Assembly: GCA_023393015.1 (NCBI GenBank)
Contig: JAEWMY010000028.1
Location: 30,073 to 94,072 of the forward strand
DNA: 64,000 bases
Origin: Spirochaetota bacterium
GTDB taxonomy: Bacteria; Spirochaetota; Spirochaetia; Treponematales; Treponemataceae
Direction of reading: 5' to 3'
Shown here: positions 42,501 through 49,225 of the stretch, piece by piece
Layout: each line of letters opens with the position of its first letter
Position numbering within the stretch: the stretch's first letter is position 1
Program-made: the position numbers and the translations under genes
Notes under the pieces: generated by a model
What the model saw: only the letters and a program-made list of their open reading frames with translations
What the model was told of the DNA's origin: nothing
Database searches by the model: none

Positions 42501-43070
42501 TTCGCCCGCCGTCTCGCGCGCGAGGTTCCGGCCTTCGCCGAGGCCGCGGCCTTCGCCCTCGTCTTCGACGCGATCCGCGACATACCGTCGAGCCCGTTCG
42601 ACTCCGCGACGCACCTCGCTCTTATACGCCTCTGGACGCTCGACCTCAAGGCGATCGACATGTCGATCGACTACGGCATCAACGACCGGGACGTCTCGGC
42701 TCGGCTGTCCGAATTCCGCGCGCTTCTCCCGCTTCGCGGCGCGCGAATCCGCTCGGGCCTCAGGGGCGCCGCGGTCGCCATCCGCCGTCTCGCCGAGATT
42801 CACGAGATCCGCCGGGCGTGCGGCGTGCACGCGTGGGACGGGACGACCTGGTTCAACAAGGAAGGCGCCGAGTCGACCGCGGAGTTCGCGGCCTGGGCGG
42901 CGATGGCGTTCTCGCGCTCCGTCCGATTCGCCGGCATCCCTCCGTTCGGGGCCGTCGCCCGGGCCGTCAGGCGCGCGCGCGCGGCGTCGGCACTCGGGGC
43001 GGCGCGCCGCCGGTTCTCGTCGTCGTCGTATCGCCTCGAAGACCTTCTGGCCTCCCTGCCCGAGGAATAA
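39522..43070 (+). CDS. Very large alpha-amylase family (GH13) protein
   Basis: A 1182-residue protein. Residues about 1-330 are an N-terminal helical region of unknown function; the GH13 barrel spans about 330-800, and about 380 residues of mostly helical sequence follow. Conserved regions: I DMVPNHTG (near 416), II FPIIRFDAAMVLAKKH with the nucleophile Asp (near 536), III LLLAEAFW with the acid/base Glu (near 600), IV FMNNPDED (near 660), where the usual His of NHD is Pro. No signal peptide, so it works in the cytoplasm, probably on glycogen or maltodextrin with MalQ. GTG start at 39522 with GGAG 7 nt before. Confidence 0.88.
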   Translation: MNPETRVALIPIGVARCDDRRLMEFHVNADTRRACSFDETLYSSAGNVIFADIAAVHRFAAAYNARVDGKNHPERYLRAGQLNAMALIDEIFHYVCRLYRERMKADFFAGARAHLDGAVGGEAVTRILSSFSERFPAKSVYAGKETAQEWLAGTEADGTSREFVALEELMTVELANQNPAFEPFLPMFDDAVLREDPAWAGFWDAFRAWSSVNPPFGPEGRDLVSMLRAPVEYSPYDLKGQLEYIRTRWGSFLGDWLARLLGSLDLIAEEEKPGWGGLGPGGPEMDAYEFGDINAEYERFSPDKDWMPNVVLMAKSVLVWLHQLSVAYGREISRLDQIPDEELDRLRDAGFTGLWLIGLWDRSRASARIKQICGNPEAAASAYSLNDYEIAPELGGWDALENLRSRAWRRGIRMASDMVPNHTGMDSSWVVEKPHLFVQTTESPFPGYDFSGENLSHDGRVGVYLENHYYSKTDCAVVFKRVDNSTGDTRYIYHGNDGTGMPWNDTAQIDFLNPEAREEVIRKILHVAKNFPIIRFDAAMVLAKKHIQRLWYPEPGKGGDIASRSRFAISRAEFERRIPEEFWREVVDRCAREIPDTLLLAEAFWMMEGYFVRTLGMHRVYNSAFMNMLKREDNEKYRTTIKNTIEFDPEILKRYVNFMNNPDEDTAIAQFGSGDKYFGVCTMMVAMPGLPMFGHGQIEGFQEKYGMEYRRAYRDEVPDAGLVERHRREIFPLMKKRWVFAGVENFFLFDFWEGSSVNENVFAWSNRAGTDRALILYNNAYSRATGWIKTAAARAEKDEDGERRLVQRTLAHALALTPRDGRFCVLRDQRTGLSFLRTTGELADKGLFATLDGFQTQAFADIYEVDDGPEGLYRILYERLAGAGIRDVRMGIQNIVHADLYDALSALVTGEYVAKVRDMLGAAPGKARSLARALSGETKERARAFYGACVSMLLSDRDASNLAVDYSRFNPARAARAFASRLARVPTSGAFGGFARRLAREVPAFAEAAAFALVFDAIRDIPSSPFDSATHLALIRLWTLDLKAIDMSIDYGINDRDVSARLSEFRALLPLRGARIRSGLRGAAVAIRRLAEIHEIRRACGVHAWDGTTWFNKEGAESTAEFAAWAAMAFSRSVRFAGIPPFGAVARAVRRARAASALGAARRRFSSSSYRLEDLLASLPEE

Positions 43071-43092
43071 GGCCGCGAAGCGTCCGGCGGAC

Positions 43093-43124
43093 AAAAAAAA
43101 CGCGGGTCCCGAAAGGGACCCGCG
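43093..43124 (-). terminator. Intrinsic terminator of the 44-codon gene
   Basis: On the minus strand, a 10-bp stem (CGCGGGTCCC/GGGACCCGCG, 43101-43124, GAAA loop in + reading) is followed by eight T (43093-43100). It lies 26 bp after the small gene's stop; the GH13 gene converges from the other side. Confidence 0.9.
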
Positions 43125-43150
43125 CGTCGAACGCAACGATGCGTTTCGTT

Positions 43151-43285
43151 TCAACTTTTTTGGGCGTTTTCCTCGACATATTTTTTGAATTCTTCGACAG
43201 ACATCTTGTCCGAGTACAGGGGATAGAGAGCCTCAACCAGCTCATCGACAGTCTCGAACTTCGCTCCGTCTAGTTTGTACGCCAT
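43151..43285 (-). CDS. Small conserved-looking protein of 44 residues
   Basis: A 44-residue ORF starting MAYKLDGAKFETVDELVEAL and ending KKYVEENAQKS. It has an AGGGGGG ribosome site 6 nt before the ATG and its own intrinsic terminator 26 bp after the stop, which makes a real gene likely. The protein is acidic and amphipathic (two helices around a SDKMS turn), with no signal peptide or membrane helix. I do not recognise the family. It lies alone between the GH13 gene and thrC, on the same strand as thrC. Confidence 0.75.
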   Translation of the reverse strand: MAYKLDGAKFETVDELVEALYPLYSDKMSVEEFKKYVEENAQKS

Positions 43286-43373
43286 ATGGCCCCCCTACGC
43301 TAACAAATTCAGTATACCCGTTTTCGTTCCGTGGCGCAACGTTTCGCCCTTCCCATCCGGGCGAAAAAAGGCG

Positions 43374-44690
43374 TCACAGGGCCGCGGCCCGTTCGAGGAC
43401 CGCCTCGAGCGCCGCCCGTTCCGCGCTGATTCGCATGGCCCCGGGAACCGCTTCCCTGGCGCGCAGGAGCGAGTCGGGAATTTCGGGCGCCACGCCGCAT
43501 GCCATCCGTATCTTGTCGGACTCGAAGGCCGGATGATCCTTGGACACGAGTATCGCGGTTCCGTCGTCGGCGTTGACGCGCTCCGACGCGGCGTAAATTG
43601 CCGCGTACGCGGAGGCGGCCGCGGAGTCAACCATCTTCCCGTACTTCCTGTAGAAGGAAAACATGTGCCCCGGCACGTCGGCGGCGGGAATTTCAGCCGG
43701 GAACACGAGACCGCGGAGGATCATCGGATTGACGGCGAACACCTGCTCGAGCCTCTCCAGGTTCGACGGGCTCGCGGGGTCGGCGGGCCCCCGCTTGCCG
43801 AGCGGCACGACGGAATCCATGCAAAGGCACCTGCCGGAGGCGTCGCAGGAGAGGGCCGGTGTCGCGTCGGTGATGAATCCGTTTACCGGGAGGGAGAACT
43901 TCCACGCGTAGAGACCCGCCACGAGATTTCCGAAATTGCCCGAGGGAACGGCGTAGAAGATGTCGCCCCTCACCTGCTTGCGTATTCGGGTAAAGGCGTA
44001 CATGTAGAAAAAAACCTGCGGAAGGAGTCGACCGATATTCATCGTATTCGCGAGCGTCAGGCCGTACCGACTGACGAGCTCGGGGTCGGAATACATGAAC
44101 CGAACGAGGTTCTGCGTCGTAGCGAGATCGCCGTCGATCTCGACGGGCCAGATATTGCCCCCGTTCCAGGCGAGGCAGTCCGGATCGAGCCCGGCAAGAG
44201 TGCCGCGCGCGTACGCGAGCACGAGCTTAAGCCGTTTTTTCCCGGCGAAGGCGGCCTGGAGACTCCTGCCGGTTGTTCCTCCGGTAGCGGCGAGCACGAT
44301 AGCCTCGCGATCGTCCATGATAAGAAGGTGCTCGAGGGCGGAGGCGAACCAGGAAAAACCGAAATCCTTGTGGCAGCCGGTCGGCCCGTGATAAAGCTCG
44401 AGGGAAAACAGCCGGTCGTCGAGCTGATTGAGAACGGGGTTCATGCCCGAAAACGCCGTGGCCGCGATGCGTTCGCACACCACGGGGCTCAATTCCTCGC
44501 GCAAGAGCGCCGATGTCAGGGTTCCGGCGATCGACGCGAACGAGGTGGTCTCGTCCATGTACATGACCCAGGGCCTGAGATCCTCCTCGCGCGCGGGTAC
44601 GTAGAGCCCCCCGTCGGGCGGGATGCAGTCGAGAACCGCGCTGCGGAAACTGACTATTCGGCTCGTATCTCGCGTGCTGACCAATTCCAT
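43374..44690 (-). CDS. thrC: Threonine synthase
   Basis: PLP enzyme making threonine from phosphohomoserine. 438 residues, the long type. Landmarks: RSAVLDCIPPDGGLYVP at the N-terminus, the PLP-Lys in HGPTGCHKDFGFSW, LAATGGTTGRSLQAAFAG, SGNFGNLVAGLYAW and ALGSNL-equivalent SPSNLERLEQVF. Start at 44690 with GGAGGG 4 nt before. It is separated from the LysO-like gene by 29 bp on the same strand and may share its transcript. Lysine and threonine both derive from aspartate, which fits the neighbour. Confidence 0.96.
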   Translation of the reverse strand: MELVSTRDTSRIVSFRSAVLDCIPPDGGLYVPAREEDLRPWVMYMDETTSFASIAGTLTSALLREELSPVVCERIAATAFSGMNPVLNQLDDRLFSLELYHGPTGCHKDFGFSWFASALEHLLIMDDREAIVLAATGGTTGRSLQAAFAGKKRLKLVLAYARGTLAGLDPDCLAWNGGNIWPVEIDGDLATTQNLVRFMYSDPELVSRYGLTLANTMNIGRLLPQVFFYMYAFTRIRKQVRGDIFYAVPSGNFGNLVAGLYAWKFSLPVNGFITDATPALSCDASGRCLCMDSVVPLGKRGPADPASPSNLERLEQVFAVNPMILRGLVFPAEIPAADVPGHMFSFYRKYGKMVDSAAASAYAAIYAASERVNADDGTAILVSKDHPAFESDKIRMACGVAPEIPDSLLRAREAVPGAMRISAERAALEAVLERAAAL

Positions 44691-44719
44691 GAAACCCTCC
44701 GATTCCGCCTCAGAGTATA

Positions 44720-45655
44720 CTATAAACCCATGAAGAGTGGAACGAGAAACGGCACCGCGAGACTCAGGAGACAACCGTGCGCCAGGCACAGGGGAACCAC
44801 GGAAGGGCCCCAGGATTCCTCGAGCAACGGCAGCGTCACGTCCATGCTCGTCGCGCCTCCGACGCCGATTCCCGCTTCCGGCCTGCCGGTATTCGCGAGC
44901 AACGGTATCAGAAAGAACGCGAAAAGCTCCCTCAGAAGGTTCGCAAGGAAGGCCGCGGCGCCGAGAGCGGGATTTCCCAGGTCGGCGATGAGGATGCCGG
45001 AGAGGCTGTACCACCCGAAACCCGACCCGAGCGCGAGGGCCGTTCCGGGCGTCACGTCCTCGAAAAACACGAGGGTAAGCGAGCCCAAAAGCGTGCCGAG
45101 GACGGTGACGAGGGGCACAAGCGCAGTGACGGGACTCGCGAGGGAACGGAACACGCGGACGCCGAGCGGTTCCATCTGGATACCGATGATGAAAAGAAGG
45201 GCGTAGAGAATCCAGCCGGAAAGGGTTCCGTCCGAAACGACCGCGAAGCCGGGAAGGACAAACCCCGCCGCGGCACCGGCCAGCACGAGTGCGAGCAGGA
45301 ACAGGGGATGCCGTATCCGCTCGATAATCCCGGGCCGTTCCGCGCGTCCCGCGCGACGAGCGAGCGACGCCCCGCTCAGGGCCCGATAGACCGGAGCGAG
45401 CAAAAGATGCGCGCCCACGGTACCCGCCACCGTAACGACGGCTACCGCAAGCGAAAGAAGTCCGATCGATCCCAACGAAGAGAACAGCCCGCGGTCCTGC
45501 CCCATGCGAAGGCCCATGGAAAAGAGGAGCGCCCACAGGATCGCGTCGAAGACCTTCGCGAGCGGACGGAAGGCGCCGACCGGCGTCAGGCGCGCGGCGA
45601 AGAATCCCGCCGCCAAAAAGGCCAACAGCAATACGAGCGAAAAAACCGAATTCAC
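44720..45655 (-). CDS. LysO-family (DUF340) membrane protein, probable lysine exporter
   Basis: A 311-residue protein with about eight to nine membrane helices. The C-terminal half has the LysO/YbjE pattern: ALALGSGFGWYSLSGILIADLGNPALGAAAFLANLLRELFAFFLIPLLA, then GVGGATSMDVTLPLLEESWGPSVVPLCLAHGCLLS. In E. coli LysO exports lysine and its toxic analogue; here specificity is inferred. The GTG start at 45655 overlaps the stop of the DUF2156 gene (GTGA), so it is translationally coupled to it. thrC follows. Confidence 0.88.
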   Translation of the reverse strand: MNSVFSLVLLLAFLAAGFFAARLTPVGAFRPLAKVFDAILWALLFSMGLRMGQDRGLFSSLGSIGLLSLAVAVVTVAGTVGAHLLLAPVYRALSGASLARRAGRAERPGIIERIRHPLFLLALVLAGAAAGFVLPGFAVVSDGTLSGWILYALLFIIGIQMEPLGVRVFRSLASPVTALVPLVTVLGTLLGSLTLVFFEDVTPGTALALGSGFGWYSLSGILIADLGNPALGAAAFLANLLRELFAFFLIPLLANTGRPEAGIGVGGATSMDVTLPLLEESWGPSVVPLCLAHGCLLSLAVPFLVPLFMGL

Positions 45656-46533
45656 AGACGGTCCACCCGGTATTTTTCGACGAAGCCGACGGGACGATAG
45701 GTCATCTTCGCCTGACGCATTCCCTCGTCGCCCAGGTCCTGTTCCCGGTTCACGTATTCGACCGTCTCGGGGAGGGACTGCGCGAAAGCGTAATTCACGT
45801 ACTGATAGGCCCCGCGAAACTCCACGCGCGCCTTTTCGAAGTGGACGGCGGAGATACGCCCGTCCGCGACGGTTTCGGCGAGCGTCCAGGCGACGGGAGT
45901 TCCGGCCGAGTAGAGAACGAGTCCCGACATCGCGAACGACTCCATGAGCTCGAGCGCCTCGCGCGCGGCCGCGTAATCGGTGTTTTCGGGAGCCTCCTCG
46001 TGCGACGCCCACGATTCGAGGATCACCATCGCGTCGCCCCGCGTCGAAACGTCGAGGGGTCGCACGGATATCCCCGGATTGTCGCGCTCGAAGGCGTTGA
46101 TGTGGTTTTTTTTCTTGTGAAACCTCTTGCCGGACAGGGTCGCGAGATCCGAGCGAAGGTAGAGATAGTCGAAATTGTCGCGATCGGAAACGGGCGCGTA
46201 GCCCGCCTCCTCCATCCACGGCCGGTTTTGCTCGACGAACGCCGGGGAGATGAGCTTCCAGTAATCGTGATCGGCGAAGAGTTCCTCGATCGTATCCCGT
46301 CCGGTAAAGCAACACGGCGTTATGAAAAACCGTTTCCCGTCACGCTCTCCCGAGATGACCAAAAGGTCGTTTCGTACCGAGGCGCGATACGCGTACCGAT
46401 CGCGAAAAAGGAAAAGCCCCGCGAAGCTGAACTCGGAAACCCCGTCCGGCAACCGAACGAGATGAGGCGAAATCTCCCGGGCCATTTCGAGGGACAGGGG
46501 GGCGAATTCGGGGTAAGCCGGTATTGAGGTCAT
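45652..46533 (-). CDS. DUF2156 acyltransferase-like protein
   Basis: A 293-residue soluble protein of the DUF2156 family, which shares its GNAT-like fold with the catalytic domain of phosphatidylglycerol lysyltransferase (MprF). Landmarks: SEFSFAGLFLFRDRYAYR, DYLYLRSDLATLSGKRFHKKKNHINAFERDNP, and AVHFEKARVEFRGAYQYVNYAFAQSLPETVEYVNREQDLGDEGMRQAKMTYRPVGFVEKYRV. The last motif is very typical. No flippase domain. It is coupled to a lysine-exporter-like gene. Acyl donor and acceptor are unknown. Confidence 0.85.
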   Translation of the reverse strand: MTSIPAYPEFAPLSLEMAREISPHLVRLPDGVSEFSFAGLFLFRDRYAYRASVRNDLLVISGERDGKRFFITPCCFTGRDTIEELFADHDYWKLISPAFVEQNRPWMEEAGYAPVSDRDNFDYLYLRSDLATLSGKRFHKKKNHINAFERDNPGISVRPLDVSTRGDAMVILESWASHEEAPENTDYAAAREALELMESFAMSGLVLYSAGTPVAWTLAETVADGRISAVHFEKARVEFRGAYQYVNYAFAQSLPETVEYVNREQDLGDEGMRQAKMTYRPVGFVEKYRVDRL

Positions 46534-46589
46534 TCAGTAAAGGTAGCGTTTTGTCGGGGAAACGGCAAGTTTGGGACGGGAGTGAAAGA

Positions 46590-46618
46590 TTGACTGGCGC
46601 AATCAAATATCGTACTCT
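46590..46618 (+). promoter_or_regulatory. Promoter of pepT-murA, leaderless type
   Basis: TTGACT (46590-46595), 17 bp, TACTCT (46613-46618), then 7 nt to the ATG at 46626. Confidence 0.65.
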
Positions 46619-46625
46619 GCAGGAC

Positions 46626-47870
46626 ATGATCGACTCCAGCGTGCGGAACGAACTCCTTGACCGGTTTATCCGGTACGCCTCCATCGGCACGCAAAGCGAC
46701 CCCGACCGCGCGGGCGCTGGAACGATGCCCTCGACCGAATCCCAACGCGCGTTCGCCGAGTCGCTCGCCGGAGAACTTCGCGCGCTCGGGGCCGAGGCAT
46801 CAGTCGACGGGAACGGGTACGTCCTCGCGCGCGTCGCTCCGTCCGCGGGACTCGAGTCCGTGCCGCCGTTCGGCCTTTCGGCCCACCTCGACACATCCTC
46901 CGAGGCCCCCGGCGACGGCGTCCGCCCGGTCGTTCACGAGCGCTGGAACGGCGAGACCATCCGTCTCGCGGACGGACTCATGCTCGATCCGGCCAAAGAC
47001 GCCGAACTCGCCTCCTGCGTCGGGCATACCATAATCACATCGGACGGCACGACGCTGCTCGGCGCGGACGACAAGGCAGGGCTCGCCGCCATCATGACCC
47101 TCGTGTCGGTACTGTCCCGGGACACGTCCGTCCGCCACGGAGAAATCGAAATACTTTTCAGTCCCGACGAGGAAACCGGACACGGCATGGACAAGGTGCC
47201 GCTTGACCGCGTCAAGTCGAAATTCTTTTATACCGTCGACGGCGGCCACGCGGGAGAAATTGAGGCGGAATGCTTCAACGCGTGGAGATGCGACGTGACC
47301 TTCACCGGGGTTTCCGCGCATCTGGGTACCGCGAAGGGAAAGATGGTCAACGCCGTGACGATGGCCTCGTCCTTCGTCACGGAGCTCCCGGCCGACGAGG
47401 CCCCGGAAACCACCGAAGGCCGCGAGGGCTACTTCTGCCCGCTCGAGATCACGGGCGGCGTGGAAACGGCCTCCGTCACGGTGTTTCTCCGCGACTTCGA
47501 GCTCGCCGCCATCGAAAAGAAAATCGCGCGGGTCGGGGAGATCGCAGAAGGGATTCGCGCGCGCTTTCCGCGAGGGTCCGTCGACGTTCGCGTCTCGCGG
47601 CAGTACCTCAACATGCGCGATCGCCTCCGCGAGTCCCCTGAAATCGTCGAACGGCTCGAGAAGGCCGTGCGCGCCGCCGGGATCGAGCCGGTTCTCAAGC
47701 CGATACGCGGCGGAACCGACGGCTCGCGCCTCACCGAAATGGGAATACCGACTCCGAACGTCTTTACGGGCGGACACAACTATCATTCACGGACCGAATG
47801 GGCCTCGCTTGACCAGATGGAATCGACCGTCAGGACGCTCGTGGAACTCGCAAGGGTCCGGGGGGAATAA
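46626..47870 (+). CDS. pepT: Peptidase T (tripeptide aminopeptidase, M20 family)
   Basis: Zinc aminopeptidase of 414 residues, normal length. Metal and catalytic motifs: LSAHLDTSSEAPG (His and Asp), LLGADDKAGLAAIM (bridging Asp), LFSPDEETGHGMDKV (catalytic and ligand Glu), YTVDGGHAGEIEAECFNAW, and FTGGHNYHSRTEWA (His). These are specific to PepT within M20. Cytoplasmic peptide turnover. The ATG at 46626 is preferred over an upstream in-frame ATG at 46524 because of the promoter. murA starts 2 bp after the stop. Confidence 0.96.
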   Translation: MIDSSVRNELLDRFIRYASIGTQSDPDRAGAGTMPSTESQRAFAESLAGELRALGAEASVDGNGYVLARVAPSAGLESVPPFGLSAHLDTSSEAPGDGVRPVVHERWNGETIRLADGLMLDPAKDAELASCVGHTIITSDGTTLLGADDKAGLAAIMTLVSVLSRDTSVRHGEIEILFSPDEETGHGMDKVPLDRVKSKFFYTVDGGHAGEIEAECFNAWRCDVTFTGVSAHLGTAKGKMVNAVTMASSFVTELPADEAPETTEGREGYFCPLEITGGVETASVTVFLRDFELAAIEKKIARVGEIAEGIRARFPRGSVDVRVSRQYLNMRDRLRESPEIVERLEKAVRAAGIEPVLKPIRGGTDGSRLTEMGIPTPNVFTGGHNYHSRTEWASLDQMESTVRTLVELARVRGE

Positions 47871-47872
47871 CG

Positions 47873-49156
47873 ATGTACGAATATCGCATTGAGGGCGGGA
47901 TTCCCGTCAAGGGAACCGTCAGGGCGAGCGGAAACAAGAACGCCGCGCTCCCCTGCGTGGCGGCCGCGCTTCTTACCGACGAGACGGTCATTCTCAGGAA
48001 CCTTCCGGAGATCGAGGACGTTCAGGTCATGCTCGACATCTTCGCCGCGCTCGGGGGAACGGTGGAACGTCTCGGACCCAACGACGTTTCGCTCCGCGCG
48101 GCGGACATCGCGAGGACCGACATACCGATCGAGCTTTCGCGCAAGATACGGGCGTCCATACTCTTCGCGGGTCCCCTGGTGGCGCGCGCGGGCCGGGCGG
48201 TTCTCCCGCCCCCCGGCGGCGACGTCATCGGCAGAAGGCGGCTCGACACGCACTTTCTCGCGCTCACGGAGCTGGGCGCGCGCGTCGAGGCCGACGGCCA
48301 GTTCGTCTTCACGGCGAACAAGCTGAAGGGTCAGGACATCTTCCTCGACGAGACCTCCGTCACCGCGACGGAGAACGCCGTCATGGCCGCCGTACTCGCC
48401 GAGGGACAGACGATCATAACGAACGCCGCGAGCGAACCGCACGTGCAGGACCTCTGCCGCATGCTCAACGACATGGGCGCGGGAATTTCGGGAATCGGGT
48501 CGAACATACTGAATATAGAAGGAAAGAAAAGCCTCCACGGCGCGGAATACCGCATAGGCCCCGACTACATGGAGATAGGCTCGTTCATCGGGCTCGCGGC
48601 CGTCACCCACGGAAGCGTCACGATCACCGGCGTCGAGCCGCGCGACCTTCGTCCCGTCCGCCTCGCGTTCGGAAAGCTCGGCATACGCTGGGACATCGAG
48701 GGATCCGCTCTCACCGTGCCCACGCAGCAGGCGCTGCAGGTCAACTGCGACCTCGGAGGGATGATTCCCAAGATCGACGACGCCCCCTGGCCGGGATTCC
48801 CGCCCGACCTCACGAGCATCATGACCGTCGTCGCGACGCAGGTCGAGGGCACCGTACTCGTGCACGAAAAGATGTTCGAGTCGCGCATGTTCTTCGTCGA
48901 CAAGCTCATCGGCATGGGCGCCCGGATCACCCTCTGCGACCCGCACCGCGCGGTCGTCTCGGGACCGAGCGTCCTTCACGGCTCGGAGCTCGTGTCGCCC
49001 GACGTGCGCGCCGGAATGGCGATGGTCATCGCGGCCCTCTGCGCGCGCGGCGAGAGCGTGATCCGCAACGTGTACCAGATCGAACGTGGATACGAAAACC
49101 TGACGGCGCGGCTCCAGTCGCTCGGCGCGCGGATCGAACGCGTTTCCAGCTGTTAG
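47873..49156 (+). CDS. murA: UDP-N-acetylglucosamine 1-carboxyvinyltransferase MurA, Asp at the usual Cys position
   Basis: First committed enzyme of peptidoglycan synthesis; transfers enolpyruvate from PEP to UDP-GlcNAc. 427 residues. Substrate Lys-Asn is in ASGNKNAALP. The loop that carries Cys115 in E. coli reads PPPGGDVIGRRRLDTH here, so the residue is Asp (codon 117). The same change is known in Mycobacterium, Chlamydia and Borrelia and makes the enzyme fosfomycin-resistant. Other motifs (TATENAVMAA, PGFPPDLTSIMTVVAT, LVSPDVRAGMAMVIAALCARG) are intact. It lies 2 bp after pepT. Confidence 0.96.
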   Translation: MYEYRIEGGIPVKGTVRASGNKNAALPCVAAALLTDETVILRNLPEIEDVQVMLDIFAALGGTVERLGPNDVSLRAADIARTDIPIELSRKIRASILFAGPLVARAGRAVLPPPGGDVIGRRRLDTHFLALTELGARVEADGQFVFTANKLKGQDIFLDETSVTATENAVMAAVLAEGQTIITNAASEPHVQDLCRMLNDMGAGISGIGSNILNIEGKKSLHGAEYRIGPDYMEIGSFIGLAAVTHGSVTITGVEPRDLRPVRLAFGKLGIRWDIEGSALTVPTQQALQVNCDLGGMIPKIDDAPWPGFPPDLTSIMTVVATQVEGTVLVHEKMFESRMFFVDKLIGMGARITLCDPHRAVVSGPSVLHGSELVSPDVRAGMAMVIAALCARGESVIRNVYQIERGYENLTARLQSLGARIERVSSC

Positions 49157-49225
49157 GATTCGGGCGACGAGGCCCCCGTTCCGGCTTTCGGGCGGGCGGC
49201 TTCGGTCCGACCACGGCGATCAGAC

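Noticed and set aside
37566..43070. An 1834-codon open frame running through malQ and the GH13 gene
   Set aside because: Its first 650 codons are a +1 shadow of malQ and are Arg-rich without motifs; the real GH13 gene starts at GTG 39522.
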